A stretch of DNA of 47,966 bases from Deltaproteobacteria bacterium (GTDB lineage: Bacteria; Desulfobacterota_D; UBA1144; Nemesobacterales; JAJCZQ01), in the NCBI GenBank assembly GCA_029262335.1, contig JAJCZQ010000005.1:1-47966 (forward strand), read 5' to 3'. Position 1 is the stretch's first letter. Every line of letters starts with the position of its first letter. The notes below the pieces were generated by a model. The model did not search any database. It saw only the letters and a list, made by a program, of their open reading frames with translations, and had not been told where the DNA came from. Shown in pieces: positions 31,964 through 41,567 of the stretch. The translations under genes were made by a program, and so were the position numbers.

Positions 31964-32001
31964 AATTAATTTATATCATCTATTTGAAAATTTGGCATAA
32001 A

Positions 32002-32030
32002 AAAAAGAGGACAATATATGCCCTCTTTTT
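32002..32030 (-). terminator. Terminator after the first paralog of the DLRDRESF family
   Basis: AAAAAGAGG(ACA) pairs with (TGC)CCTCTTTTT, with A- and T-runs on both sides. On the minus strand it lies 20 bp past the stop of the 32050-33114 gene. Confidence 0.75.
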
Positions 32031-32049
32031 GATAACAAAATTTTTTTAA

Positions 32050-33114
32050 TTATTGATTTTGATTTAAAGGGATATTTGGAGCCCAGAAAGAGTCCATACT
32101 GCCTCTTCCGTTACCATTGTTAAGGCCTACATATCCTACAAAGAAGGGGCCATTAAACGATTCATCGGATTGATACAATACTGTTAAAAGTGCTAATCCT
32201 TCCCCAATCACATTGTTGGGGCAAAGAAGCTCCCCACCCTTACTGTGCGGAATAACTTCATTAATTCCGTATTCAAAACTTGCAACACTTGCACTTGCTC
32301 CTTCATTTGCAGCTGCTTCAAGTAGTTCTTCAACTCTTGGATTATCGTCATCTATACACGAAAAAATTATATTCCTGCACGAAAACGGCACTTCATTATT
32401 GTTAAATATATCAACGTCAATAACAGTGAAATTATCAGTAATATTCGCAAGGTCTATACCATCATCATCGGTATTAATTATACCAACACTTATTCCAACT
32501 ACATCGGAAAGAGTTACATTGCCCTTTTGATTAAAGTTAAATGTATAGTAGCCGTTTCCTCCAGGAGGAAGGACTTCCTGTTCATCTCCATCAAAAATAC
32601 CTGCCATATTGGTTCTGTATTCATATCCAAGGTTGTCCAGGATACGAAAGTTACCTACCAATGGGCTATTTTCGGTAATAAAGATGGTTCCTGAGGATGG
32701 ATCTATTAAAGATATAACTACAATACCGTATGAATCTGCCGGAAGAACAACTCCTGAGGGATTAGTATTATTTGTCTGAATGTCCCTCATATTATAAACA
32801 TGTGTATCATTTGGTGTTAGTGTATCGAAAAAGTTGTTTTCATTGCAGTTATTATTTACATCGAAAATCTGGATATGAATAGTTACATCACTACCGGCAA
32901 ACTCAAAATCAGGTTGGTTGTCGGTATTGGTGATTTGAATAAATGATTCACGGTCCCTTAAATCAAAAAAGGCGTATAGCTGGTAAGGGTCACCATCCGT
33001 ACTTCCAATAAATGCATCACAGGAATCATCGTCATCATCGGCAAAAGCATTTACCGGGACAATAATTAAGGTAAATAATATAAAAAAAGTAATAATTTTC
33101 TTAAATTTCATCAT
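32050..33114 (-). CDS. Secreted protein of an unnamed family, paralog 1
   Basis: The 354-residue precursor has a Sec signal (about 1-25) and then an Asp-run (DDDDDSC). The core shares long motifs with two other genes in this window: DLRDRESFIQ, HIQIFDVNNNCNENNFFD, DTHVYNMRDI, GYEYRTN, LSDVVG, FEYGIN, HSKGGELLC and VGLNNGNGRGSMDSFW. Four Cys (NCNENN, FSC, C, LLC) are conserved across the three. No membrane segment or anchor lies at the C-terminus. The family is not one I can name; the beta-rich, Asn/Gly-rich sequence suggests an extracellular structural or adhesive protein. AGGAGG precedes the ATG and a terminator follows, so it is a single-gene unit. Confidence 0.82.
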   Translation of the reverse strand: MMKFKKIITFFILFTLIIVPVNAFADDDDDSCDAFIGSTDGDPYQLYAFFDLRDRESFIQITNTDNQPDFEFAGSDVTIHIQIFDVNNNCNENNFFDTLTPNDTHVYNMRDIQTNNTNPSGVVLPADSYGIVVISLIDPSSGTIFITENSPLVGNFRILDNLGYEYRTNMAGIFDGDEQEVLPPGGNGYYTFNFNQKGNVTLSDVVGISVGIINTDDDGIDLANITDNFTVIDVDIFNNNEVPFSCRNIIFSCIDDDNPRVEELLEAAANEGASASVASFEYGINEVIPHSKGGELLCPNNVIGEGLALLTVLYQSDESFNGPFFVGYVGLNNGNGRGSMDSFWAPNIPLNQNQ

Positions 33115-33163
33115 TAGTTTCCTCCTGAAAAGATTAAATAAATATAAACCTGATTTACCTGAA

Positions 33164-35278
33164 TTACAATTTTAAGGATTTTAAACGGAGTGAATTCACA
33201 ATTACAGAAAATGAGCTAAAGCTCATAGCTGCAGCAGCTATCATCGGGCTTAAAAGTAAACCAAAAAAAGGATATAAAACCCCTGCTGCTAAAGGTACAC
33301 CTACAGCGTTATAAATAAAAGCAAAAAACAGGTTTTCCTTAATATTACGCATTGTTTGCCGACTCAGGTTGATGGCACGAAGAATTCCGTTCAGGTCTCC
33401 CTTTACGAGAGTGACTCCCGCACTCTCCATTGCTACATCTGTGCCTGTACCCATGGCAATACCTACGTTTGCCTGAGCAAGTGCAGGGGCATCATTAATC
33501 CCGTCTCCTGCCATTGCGACCCGGTGTCCGTTCTCCTGATATTCTTTCACCTTCTCAGCTTTCTGGTCCGGAAGGACTCCGGAAATAACATCATCAATAT
33601 TTAGCCTGGCGGCTACTGATCCGGCTGTTTTCTCATTATCACCCGTTAGCATAACTACCCTGATGTTTTCCTTTTTTAGCTTTGATATTGCACCCGGAGT
33701 AGATTTCTTGATCGGATCAGAGACGCTCAAATAGCCGGCAAGTTTATTTTCAATTGCTACATACATCACTGTCTGGCCCTCAGATCTAAGCTCGTCTGTA
33801 GTATCAATTATCTCATCTATATTAATTGCCCTGTCCTGCATCATTTTTGCATTCCCAAGTGCAATATTTGAGCCATTGATAATTCCCATTACACCTTTCC
33901 CGGTTACGGAATTAAAATCAGAAACGGGAGGTAATTCCAGTTGAAGTTCCTGTGCTTTTTCTACTATGGCCCTTGCAAGAGGGTGTTCGCTCCCTTTTTC
34001 TATTGATGCTGCATAGCTTAAGAGCATTTCGGAAGAGTAGTTTCCAACTGGTTTATACACAGCCAGCCGGGGTTTACCTTCAGTCAAAGTCCCGGTTTTA
34101 TCAACAATTAATGTGTCTATTTTCCTGAGTTCTTCGATAGCTTCGGCATTTTTGAACAACACTCCTATTGTTGCACCTTTCCCTGTTGAAACCATAATTG
34201 ACATTGGTGTTGCAAGTCCCAGGGCACACGGGCAGGCAATAATTAAGACGGCTACAGCATTAATAATGGCATAAGCCATTTTTGGCTCAGGGCCGAATAC
34301 CGCCCAGATAATAAAACTCAGGATAGAAATTAAAATAACTATCGGGACAAATACTCCCGAAACTTTATCAACTAATCCCTGGATAGGTGCTTTACTTCTC
34401 TGGGCGTCTGATACCATTTTTGCTATCTGGGAAAGCAAAGTGTCAGAACCTACTTTTTCAGCCACTATTATTAAGGAGCCGGTGCCGTTTATTGTTGCAC
34501 CGATTACCTTGTCCCCTTTAGATTTCTCTACCGGGATCGGTTCTCCCGTGATCATCGATTCGTCTATTGAGCTAAGTCCATCGGTAATTTCGCCGTCAAT
34601 CGGTACTTTTTCACCGGGCCTTACCCTTAGCCTGTCACCAGGGCTGACTTCATCAAGGTTTATTTCTTCTTCTGTACCATTTTTCCGGATAATTATGGCT
34701 GTCTTTGGCGCCAGTCCGAGCAGAGCCTTTATAGCTGTCCCCGTTTGTGATCTTGCCCTGAGTTCAAGGACCTGGCCAAGAAGTATAAGTGTTACAATTA
34801 CTGCTGCGGCTTCAAAGTAGACTGCTACCTGTCCATTATGATTTCTAAAAGATACTGGGAATAGATCCGGCAATAAAACTGCAAAAAGGCTGTATATGAA
34901 TGCGACACTTACACCAAGGGAGATAAGTGAAAACATATTAAGATGTAAATTTTTAAATGACTGGTATCCCTTAACAAAAAAAGGCCATGCTCCCCATAAT
35001 ACCACAGGTGTGGTAAACAGCAGTTCGACATACTGCAAAGACTTAGACGAAAATAAGTCCTTTAATCCGTCGCCTGGTAAATGCCTGCCCATTGCAATTA
35101 CAAATACCGGGACTGTAAACAAAAGGCATATAAAAAACCTTTTTTTCATCTCCTGGTATTCGGTATTGTCTTCTTCCCCTTCTACAGGGCCCATTGGTTC
35201 AAGTGCCATACCACATATAGGGCAGCTTCCCTGTTTGTCTTCTATAATTTCCGGGTGCATGGGACAGGTATATTTCAT
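33164..35278 (-). CDS. copA: Copper-transporting P1B-type ATPase
   Basis: This is a protein of about 704 residues with all P-type ATPase motifs: TGEP in the actuator domain, the membrane CPC ([11 protein letters not shown]), [11 protein letters not shown] with the phosphorylated Asp, [10 protein letters not shown] and [11 protein letters not shown]. Eight membrane helices are predicted. The N-terminus carries CPMHPEI ... [10 protein letters not shown], a short heavy-metal-binding segment with two Cys pairs, instead of an HMA domain. The CPC class transports Cu+ (or Ag+) out of the cytoplasm. The start is set at the second Met because AGGCGGA is too close to the first (35284). It is divergent from the DUF4396 gene and part of the copper set. 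Confidence 0.93.
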   Translation of the reverse strand: MKYTCPMHPEIIEDKQGSCPICGMALEPMGPVEGEEDNTEYQEMKKRFFICLLFTVPVFVIAMGRHLPGDGLKDLFSSKSLQYVELLFTTPVVLWGAWPFFVKGYQSFKNLHLNMFSLISLGVSVAFIYSLFAVLLPDLFPVSFRNHNGQVAVYFEAAAVIVTLILLGQVLELRARSQTGTAIKALLGLAPKTAIIIRKNGTEEEINLDEVSPGDRLRVRPGEKVPIDGEITDGLSSIDESMITGEPIPVEKSKGDKVIGATINGTGSLIIVAEKVGSDTLLSQIAKMVSDAQRSKAPIQGLVDKVSGVFVPIVILISILSFIIWAVFGPEPKMAYAIINAVAVLIIACPCALGLATPMSIMVSTGKGATIGVLFKNAEAIEELRKIDTLIVDKTGTLTEGKPRLAVYKPVGNYSSEMLLSYAASIEKGSEHPLARAIVEKAQELQLELPPVSDFNSVTGKGVMGIINGSNIALGNAKMMQDRAINIDEIIDTTDELRSEGQTVMYVAIENKLAGYLSVSDPIKKSTPGAISKLKKENIRVVMLTGDNEKTAGSVAARLNIDDVISGVLPDQKAEKVKEYQENGHRVAMAGDGINDAPALAQANVGIAMGTGTDVAMESAGVTLVKGDLNGILRAINLSRQTMRNIKENLFFAFIYNAVGVPLAAGVLYPFFGLLLSPMIAAAAMSFSSFSVIVNSLRLKSLKL

Positions 35279-35390
35279 TTTCATTTCCGCCTAATTGGGA
35301 TGTAGTATAATATTTATAATAAAGTTCAATTAAAATAATTAAATTATTGTTATAATAAAATAATACCCATTTAGTTGCAGAGGAGAATAT

Positions 35391-36206
35391 ATGATTCAGG
35401 GAGTAATGCTGCTTTGGTTTATACTGACTGCCTTGTCTTTTCTATTTGTCGTAATTGATATACCAAAAACTCCGGAAGATAAAGTAATAAAGTGGGCATT
35501 TGTAATTCTCACACTTTTTACGGGGCCTATAGGAGCTTTCTTTTATGTCCTTGGATGCAGGGAACCTATAAAGGGTACACACGAACAGTATGTTTCCGCA
35601 CGCTGGAAACAGGTGCTTGGTTCCACTATGCACTGCGCAGCGGGCGATGGTATTGGAATAATCGCAGGGGCTGTGATAGCTTCTTACCTCTCAATTTCGG
35701 GACTGCTGGATTTTGGACTTGAATACGTACTTGGTTTTGCTTTTGGCTGGGCATTTTTCCAGGCATATGCGATGAAGGAGATGGCCGGTGGTTCCTATAC
35801 AAAATCACTACGGATGTCTTTCCTGCCCGAGTTCCTTTCCATGAACCTGCTTATGACAGGCATGATTCTTACAATGAGTATAATGAAGCCTCGGATTGAA
35901 GGTGCAGACGATCCACTCCGTCCTGAATTCTGGTTTGTAATTTCTATGGCCTTAATTGCGGGTTTTATTTTTGCATACCCAATGAACTGGTGGCTTGTCT
36001 CAAATGGTATGAAGCACGGGATGATCACGGTAAGGGATAAAAGTGAAGGCGGAATGGAAGGCCATGAGGGAATGGATATGGGAAATAAAGAACATGATCA
36101 TAGCCAGATGGTAGAAACACCTTCAAATGCAAGGATTGTGAAGATGACTGTTTTTTCTGTCCTTTGTCTTATAATTGGTGTATTTATTTCAATAAAAATT
36201 CTTTAA
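35391..36206 (+). CDS. DUF4396 membrane protein with Met/His-rich loop
   Basis: The 271-residue protein has about six membrane helices. The C-terminal half matches DUF4396 (AYPMNWWLVSNGMKHGMITV, ending a helix). The following loop (about 222-240) is Met/His-rich (MEGHEGMDMGNKEHDHSQM), as seen in copper-binding membrane proteins. The Met and His content of NWWLVSNGMKHGM suggests metal passage. DUF4396 genes often lie next to copper genes, and here it is divergent from the Cu-ATPase with a shared 112-bp promoter region. GAGGAG lies 6 bp before the ATG. Its activity is uncharacterised. Confidence 0.85.
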   Translation: MIQGVMLLWFILTALSFLFVVIDIPKTPEDKVIKWAFVILTLFTGPIGAFFYVLGCREPIKGTHEQYVSARWKQVLGSTMHCAAGDGIGIIAGAVIASYLSISGLLDFGLEYVLGFAFGWAFFQAYAMKEMAGGSYTKSLRMSFLPEFLSMNLLMTGMILTMSIMKPRIEGADDPLRPEFWFVISMALIAGFIFAYPMNWWLVSNGMKHGMITVRDKSEGGMEGHEGMDMGNKEHDHSQMVETPSNARIVKMTVFSVLCLIIGVFISIKIL

Positions 36207-36210
36207 AAAA

Positions 36211-38604
36211 CTAGTCTTTCTTAATAAATTTAAGAGATCTTTTTATGACTGGTTTAGCGGTAGTTAAAGTTATTTCTTTCTTGTCATGAAGTAAAACAGC
36301 TTTCTTCCCATTTATTAATTTGTAGCTTATGTTCTTTTGATCAATCTCTATCTCTATAAGATTGCCCCTGTAGGTCAGTGGAAACCTGAGTTTATCAATG
36401 TGTGAGGGGAGGTTAGGGCTAAAACTCAGAAGGCCACCGTTACCTTTCATCCCTGCAAACCCAAAGGTGAATACCATCCATGTGCCGCCCATCGATGCAA
36501 TATGGCAGCCGTCATTTACATTTCCCCCAAGGTCGGCCAGGTCCATAAGTGCGGCGTTTCTCGCATAATGCACTGCTTTATCCATATATCCAACTTTCGA
36601 TGCAACAATACTCTGTATACATACTGAAAGAGATGAGTCGCCAGTGGTACGCGGGTCATAATAATCAAAGTTTCTACTGATTTCTTCATCAGTAAATTTA
36701 TTATTAAGTAGAAATAACGCCAGGACTACATCAGCCTGTTTAATTACCTGGTGGCGGTAGATGACAAGCGGATGAAAATGAAGAAGAAGAGGGTACTTGT
36801 CAGATGGTGTGTTTTTAAAGTCCCATTCTTCCTTATTCAGAAATTCATCATCCTGAGGATGAATTTTTTTCTTTTTATCATAGGGGATATACATTTTTTC
36901 TGAGGCTTTTTTCCATTCCTCAATTTCTGAATCTTTTAGTTTGGTTTTATGAACAAGGTCCTCAAAAAGATCAGGCTTGGCTTTTTTCATTGATTCAACT
37001 GTATTTATTGCAAAAGAAAGATTTTCCTGCGCCATCAGGTTTGTATAGAGGTTGTTGTTTACAACAGTGTTATATTCATCCGGGCCTGTTACGCCGTGAA
37101 TACAAAACTTTCCGCTTTTATTTTTTGAGTAGAATCCAAGGTCGGACCAGAGCCTTGCAGTTTCAACCAGCATCTCTGCTCCGTATTCGTATAGAAAATC
37201 ATAATCCCCGGTTGTATTTACATATTTTTTGAGGGCATACATAATGTCTGCATTAATATGGTACTGTGCAGTGCCGGCGGCGTAGTAAGCAGAGGCTTCT
37301 TCACCGTTAATTGTCCTCCATGGAAACATTGCTCCCTTTTGATTAAGTCTTTTTGCATATTCCCTCGCCTTGTCCAGCATACTGTAGCGAAAGGTTAAAA
37401 GGTTTTTTGCTATGCTCGGGTTTGTATAAGTCAGGAATGGTAATAAATAAATCTCCATATCCCAGAAATAATGGCCTTCATAAGCCTGGCCGGTAAGTCC
37501 TTTTGAAGGCACCCCGGCTCCCTCGACTCTTGCAGTGGCCTGGCAAATCTGGAAAATGTTGAACCTTACGGCCTGCTGTATCTCAGTAGTAGAAAATTTT
37601 GAAAAACTTTTGTTGAGCATGATTTTTACATCACTTTTTTTCCAGAATTCATTAATGTATCTTTTCTGGCCCCGCAGCAGGTCTTCAAACCCAAATTTTC
37701 TTGCCCGGCTAAGTGCCCGTTTTGCCCTGTTGCAAAGTTCTTCTGATGTATGAGGTGCGGTCCTTGTAGTGTGGTAAGCAATATACTTTGTCAGGTTTAT
37801 CGGTTTCCCGGGTTTTGCATCTACCATGTACTGTACTTTGCCTTTGTTTTCACTGCATTCACTTAAATAAGAAAAAGAACAGTCAGTTTCAAGCTTATGT
37901 TCCATCCCTGCTGCAAGTGACAACTTGCTGTTTCTTGTGGAATGGCAAAGTACTAACCTAGTATCCTTAATGTAATGAAGTTCCGGTTGTAGTATTTTTT
38001 GTTCAAACCTTCTTGCGCGCCTTGGGTCTTCTTCTTTCTGTGTTTTATTATCAGCACCGTTATTAATAATTTCAGAAGTTATTACAACCGGGGCTTTGGC
38101 ATTAAGAACCGTGACAGTATAGGAGATTGCTGCAAGGTGGCGGTGTTCGAATGATACAAGGCGGGTTGATTTTATAGAGACCTGTTTTCCAGATGAAAGT
38201 TCCCATACTACATCCCTTTCAAGGGTGCCTGATTTCATATCAAGGGTCCTTTCAAATTTCAATAGTTTGGCTGTAGGCAGGTAAAACGGCTCGTCATCTA
38301 CATAGAGTTTTATTATCTTTGAATCTGTTACGTTTACTATGGTCTGGCCGGTCTTGGCAAAACCAAAGGCTTCTTCGCCATAAGTTATGGGCCATGATTC
38401 GTAAAACCCATTTATGAATGTGCCGTTGTCGAATGAAGGTAGTCCTTCTTCAAATACGCCTCGTATTCCAAGATAACCATTTGATATGGAAAAAATGGTC
38501 TCGGTTTGCCCGAGAAGTTTAGGATAAAACTGCTTTTCGACCATCTTCCACTGGTCAGCAGGGTATATATGCCTCGGCAGTTCAAGCCGTTTTCTGTGTA
38601 TCAT
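36211..38604 (-). CDS. Glycoside hydrolase family 65 disaccharide phosphorylase
   Basis: The 797-residue protein is a full-length GH65 phosphorylase. It has the N-terminal beta-sandwich (NGYLGIRGVFEEG), the catalytic (alpha/alpha)6 barrel with GVTGPDEYNTVVNNN carrying the general-acid Glu, and the phosphate-site segment YDPRTTGDSSLS. GH65 enzymes split maltose, trehalose, kojibiose or nigerose with phosphate, releasing beta-glucose 1-phosphate. The exact disaccharide cannot be told. A beta-phosphoglucomutase gene lies 64 bp upstream on the same strand and would convert the product to glucose 6-phosphate. Confidence 0.92.
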   Translation of the reverse strand: MIHRKRLELPRHIYPADQWKMVEKQFYPKLLGQTETIFSISNGYLGIRGVFEEGLPSFDNGTFINGFYESWPITYGEEAFGFAKTGQTIVNVTDSKIIKLYVDDEPFYLPTAKLLKFERTLDMKSGTLERDVVWELSSGKQVSIKSTRLVSFEHRHLAAISYTVTVLNAKAPVVITSEIINNGADNKTQKEEDPRRARRFEQKILQPELHYIKDTRLVLCHSTRNSKLSLAAGMEHKLETDCSFSYLSECSENKGKVQYMVDAKPGKPINLTKYIAYHTTRTAPHTSEELCNRAKRALSRARKFGFEDLLRGQKRYINEFWKKSDVKIMLNKSFSKFSTTEIQQAVRFNIFQICQATARVEGAGVPSKGLTGQAYEGHYFWDMEIYLLPFLTYTNPSIAKNLLTFRYSMLDKAREYAKRLNQKGAMFPWRTINGEEASAYYAAGTAQYHINADIMYALKKYVNTTGDYDFLYEYGAEMLVETARLWSDLGFYSKNKSGKFCIHGVTGPDEYNTVVNNNLYTNLMAQENLSFAINTVESMKKAKPDLFEDLVHKTKLKDSEIEEWKKASEKMYIPYDKKKKIHPQDDEFLNKEEWDFKNTPSDKYPLLLHFHPLVIYRHQVIKQADVVLALFLLNNKFTDEEISRNFDYYDPRTTGDSSLSVCIQSIVASKVGYMDKAVHYARNAALMDLADLGGNVNDGCHIASMGGTWMVFTFGFAGMKGNGGLLSFSPNLPSHIDKLRFPLTYRGNLIEIEIDQKNISYKLINGKKAVLLHDKKEITLTTAKPVIKRSLKFIKKD

Positions 38605-38668
38605 CTTCCACCCGAAAGGATATAAAAACTATAAATAATATTAATAGATAAAAATATTTTTTGTTCAA

Positions 38669-39427
38669 CTAATTGTTTAAAGTTATTTCACCAAGATCAC
38701 TAACTGCTATATCTGCCCCGTTTTCCAAAAGTTCTTCCCGGTTGTCTTTCCTTGCAATGCCTATTACGATACCAAAATTACCGTTTCTTCCGGACTGTAC
38801 CCCGGAAATTGCATCTTCCACTACAGCAGCCTTTCCGGGTTTGACCCCGAGTTCTCTTGCAGCTTCCATAAACATATCTGGAGAAGGTTTACCGTTTAAT
38901 TCTTTTTCCTTTGCAGTAATGCCATCGACAATTACAGGAAAGAGGTCAATAATACCAGCTGCTTTAAGTACCGTGCGGCAGTTGGCACTTGATGAGACTA
39001 TTGCAGTTTTAATACCGCTTGAAAGAATGAAATTAACATAATCCAGAGAGCTTTGATAAACCTTTACGCCGTGCATCTGGATCCTTAGATTAACCAGTTC
39101 ATTTTTCCTGTTGCCAAGTCCGCACACGCTCTCTTCGGTAGCCGGTGAATCAGGTGTTCCTTCATCAAGCGTTATGTTTCTGGATGCAAGAAAATCCTTT
39201 ACTCCGTCAAAACGAGGTTTGCCGTCAACATAGTTCAGATAGTCAGTGTCGATCTCAAATGAAATGAATTCTTCACCTAATGTTTCAGCGCGCCTTTTAA
39301 GGTAAGTGTTAAACATCACTTTCCAGCAGGCCGCATGCATCATTGCGGTGTCGGTAATTACACCGTCAAGGTCAAAAAGTACAGCATCAAATTTATCTGG
39401 TGTGATTGGATTAATTATTTCTTTCAT
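38669..39427 (-). CDS. pgmB: Beta-phosphoglucomutase family HAD hydrolase
   Basis: This is a protein of about 252 residues with HAD motifs. The nucleophile motif is FDLDGVITDTAMMHAACW, motif II SSSANC (about 150), the Lys in GKPSPDMF and the acidic motif VEDAISGVQSGRNG. The long cap insertion (KPRFDGVKDFL, GLGNRKNEL) is typical of the mycobacterial-like GH65-associated mutases. The reaction interconverts beta-glucose 1-phosphate and glucose 6-phosphate. The ATG at 39427 is preferred over a TTG 6 bp upstream. A terminator hairpin ends only 8 bp upstream of that ATG, so the start may lie within a controlled leader. Confidence 0.9.
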   Translation of the reverse strand: MKEIINPITPDKFDAVLFDLDGVITDTAMMHAACWKVMFNTYLKRRAETLGEEFISFEIDTDYLNYVDGKPRFDGVKDFLASRNITLDEGTPDSPATEESVCGLGNRKNELVNLRIQMHGVKVYQSSLDYVNFILSSGIKTAIVSSSANCRTVLKAAGIIDLFPVIVDGITAKEKELNGKPSPDMFMEAARELGVKPGKAAVVEDAISGVQSGRNGNFGIVIGIARKDNREELLENGADIAVSDLGEITLNN

Positions 39428-39434
39428 AATCAAT

Positions 39435-39463
39435 AAAAAAGGGGATTAAGATTTTAATCCCCT
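39435..39463 (-). terminator. Terminator after paralog 2, abutting the phosphoglucomutase start
   Basis: GGGGATTAA (39441-39449) and TTAATCCCC (39454-39462) pair perfectly around GATT, followed on the minus strand by TTTTTT. It ends the 39492-40520 gene, but its T-run reaches to within 8 bp of the next start codon. Confidence 0.8.
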
Positions 39464-39491
39464 AAATAAGAATTTTTAGTAACCCATATTT

Positions 39492-40520
39492 TTATTGGTT
39501 AAACGGAAAAATATTTCCTGTCCAGAATGAATCCAGACTACCTCTTCCATTGCCATTGTTAAGTCCAACGAATCCTGCAAAAATGGTTGCTTCTGAAAAA
39601 TTTATAGTCCTTTCCATGGGCCTCAAAATTACAATTCCCTCTGGTATTACGTTTCCGGGGCAAAGTAGTTCGCCACCTTTACTATGTGGCAGGGCATTAT
39701 TAATACCGTATTCAAAACTTGCTACACTTGCACCGCCGATTTCAAGGAGTTCTTCAAGTAAAGGATTGTCCTGGTCGACGCAGGAATATATTACGTCCCT
39801 GCATGAAAACAGGGTTTCGTTATTGTCTATAATATCAATATCAAAAGTAAAGTATGATTCTGTTACATTTGAAGCGTTCCATTCAATTGGTAATTGACCA
39901 AATTGAAACAGGTTTGCAGTAACGCCAACAATATCTGAAAGGGAAATGCCATTGCTGTTGTAATTAAAACTATAGAATTGAGAGTCTGTGTTTACAGAGT
40001 TTACATTAAATATCATCTGTGCATTTGTCCTGTATTCGTAACCTGAATTATCCAACACCCTGAGATTTCCAATGGCTGATGATACATTGTCTCCATTTAC
40101 GAAGAATGATATTGCTACAATTCCATAAGCGTCATCAGGAAGCACTACACCTGAAGGGCTTCCATCATTTGTAATAATATCTCTCATATTGTAGGTATGA
40201 GTGTCTAAAGGTGTAAATGTATCAAAAAAGTTGTTTTCGTTGCAGTTATTGTTTACATCGAATATCTGGATATGGGCCTGGCCATTTACTCCAAGCGCCA
40301 TCATATCCGTGTATGTGTACTGTATAAATGATTCTCTGTCCCTTAAGTCAAAGAAATAGAATAGCGCTGTACCATTTACAGGAGCAATTGTTGCATAACT
40401 GGTGTCTGTTGAAGGTGTAACTAAAATAGTCGAACCTGGTCCGGCACTAGCTGTATTTGGAATTAATATCAGTATTGAAAGTAAAAGTAAGTAAAATGGA
40501 ATTAATTTTTTTAGTTTCAT
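39492..40520 (-). CDS. Secreted protein of an unnamed family, paralog 2
   Basis: The 342-residue precursor has a Sec signal (about 1-26, ending TASAG). Its core repeats paralog 1 closely, for example FFDLRDRESFIQ, HIQIFDVNNNCNENNFFD, DTHTYNMRDI, GYEYRTN, LSDIVG, ASFEYGIN, LPHSKGGELLC and VGLNNGNGRGSLDSFW. It lacks the acidic Asp-run of paralog 1 and has a Ser/Thr-rich leader instead. The four conserved Cys are kept. GGAG lies before the start. It is expressed alone, with a terminator downstream. Function is unknown; an extracellular structural role is inferred from composition. Confidence 0.82.
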   Translation of the reverse strand: MKLKKLIPFYLLLLSILILIPNTASAGPGSTILVTPSTDTSYATIAPVNGTALFYFFDLRDRESFIQYTYTDMMALGVNGQAHIQIFDVNNNCNENNFFDTFTPLDTHTYNMRDIITNDGSPSGVVLPDDAYGIVAISFFVNGDNVSSAIGNLRVLDNSGYEYRTNAQMIFNVNSVNTDSQFYSFNYNSNGISLSDIVGVTANLFQFGQLPIEWNASNVTESYFTFDIDIIDNNETLFSCRDVIYSCVDQDNPLLEELLEIGGASVASFEYGINNALPHSKGGELLCPGNVIPEGIVILRPMERTINFSEATIFAGFVGLNNGNGRGSLDSFWTGNIFPFNQ

Positions 40521-40600
40521 CCTGCATCTCCATAAAATAACATTATTAAATTATACACTATTAAATTTTGAATATATAAGAATTAATATTCATGGAGTTT

Positions 40601-40630
40601 AAGAAAGGGGCCGTTTGGCCCCATTTTTAT
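40601..40630. terminator. GGGGCC/GGCCCC hairpin terminator
   Basis: GGGGCC (40607-40612) and GGCCCC (40617-40622) enclose GTTT, with A-rich flank left and T-run right. It follows the DM13 gene on the minus strand and can act in both directions. Confidence 0.7.
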
Positions 40631-40662
40631 TACAGATTATTTTTTTGAGATCTATGTGATTT

Positions 40663-41142
40663 TTATTTTAATGGTGCCACTGCAAAGTTTACACCGAAGC
40701 GTCTGCACCATATAACAGCGGAATTATATTGTGAGAGGTCAAGATCACCCGGGAGTTCGTAGTTCTGGTCGCCAATATTACCTTTTAGCTGGCTTAGCAG
40801 TACAAAATCAGAGTTCTTGATTGAGTCGTTGTCATCAGCATCATTCACAGATGAAAGATAAACAACAACATCCGGGCCGTTTGATACTTCAAAATCTGTG
40901 AATCTCAGAACCTTATTACCATCAGAAAGTTCAATGATTTCTGCGTTTCCCTTTGCCTCATGAGCAACGCCGTGAAATGTTCCTTTAGATAATGTCTTCG
41001 GGCCAGTAGCTTCAGCGGATTGCGTATCAGAAGCTTCCGGTAGTGATTCATTCACTTTACTGTCTATAAAGATTCTTTCCGGCCTGAACAGGTACCATCC
41101 AACTACTGCCAAAATAACTATAACAATTAATGCTATTTTCAT
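40663..41142 (-). CDS. Membrane-anchored DM13-domain protein
   Basis: The 159-residue protein has an N-terminal hydrophobic anchor (about 4-17) and a DM13 domain (about 50-158). The signatures are GTFHGVAHEAKGNAEI, VVVYLSS and IWCRRFGVNFAVAPL with the single conserved Cys. DM13 domains resemble DOMON-like electron carriers and were proposed to take part in redox reactions, but no cofactor is proved. AGGAGGG precedes the ATG. It is downstream of the SMR exporter gene on the same strand with a separate start. Confidence 0.85.
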   Translation of the reverse strand: MKIALIVIVILAVVGWYLFRPERIFIDSKVNESLPEASDTQSAEATGPKTLSKGTFHGVAHEAKGNAEIIELSDGNKVLRFTDFEVSNGPDVVVYLSSVNDADDNDSIKNSDFVLLSQLKGNIGDQNYELPGDLDLSQYNSAVIWCRRFGVNFAVAPLK

Positions 41143-41233
41143 ATTTAATCCCTCCTGACAATTCAGATTAATTGAAACTCTTATTTTATATAGTTATATA
41201 CGAAAAATTAGGAGGAAGGGACTTATATTCTGG

Positions 41234-41554
41234 TTATGTAGAAAATTTTAAACCAACTATTCCAACAACGATAAACCCCAGGAATACAAACCTCATCAAT
41301 TGAGCAGATTCGCCAAATAGGATAATCCCGATTACAAAAGTGCCTACAGCCCCTATTCCTGTCCAGACTGCATAGGCAGTTCCCACAGGAATTGTTCTTT
41401 GTGCCATAAAAAGGAAAAAACCGCTTGCAAGGATAAATAGAATAGCAAAAACAGCAGGGACCAGGCTAAAGCCTTTTTCCGTCCATGCATATTTTAAACC
41501 TACCGGCCATCCCCATTCGAGGATTCCTGCAATTAAGAGATATATCCATTCCAT
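41234..41554 (-). CDS. SMR-family exporter (SugE/Gdx-like)
   Basis: The 106-residue protein has four membrane helices and the essential Glu of the SMR family at residue 13 (AGILEWGWPVGLKYA). The motif TIPVGTAYAVWTGIGAVG is shared by SugE/Gdx-type members, many of which export guanidinium. The presence of Trp after Glu13 also fits that subgroup. It begins 13 bp after the stop of the Gly/Pro/Tyr-rich protein gene, so they are probably cotranscribed. No guanidine riboswitch is visible in the short spacer. Confidence 0.9.
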   Translation of the reverse strand: MEWIYLLIAGILEWGWPVGLKYAWTEKGFSLVPAVFAILFILASGFFLFMAQRTIPVGTAYAVWTGIGAVGTFVIGIILFGESAQLMRFVFLGFIVVGIVGLKFST

Positions 41555-41567
41555 ATAGATTTATAAA

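Noticed and set aside
41555-41567. Guanidine riboswitch before the SugE/Gdx-like gene
   Set aside because: Only 13 bp separate it from the upstream gene, so there is no room for a riboswitch fold.
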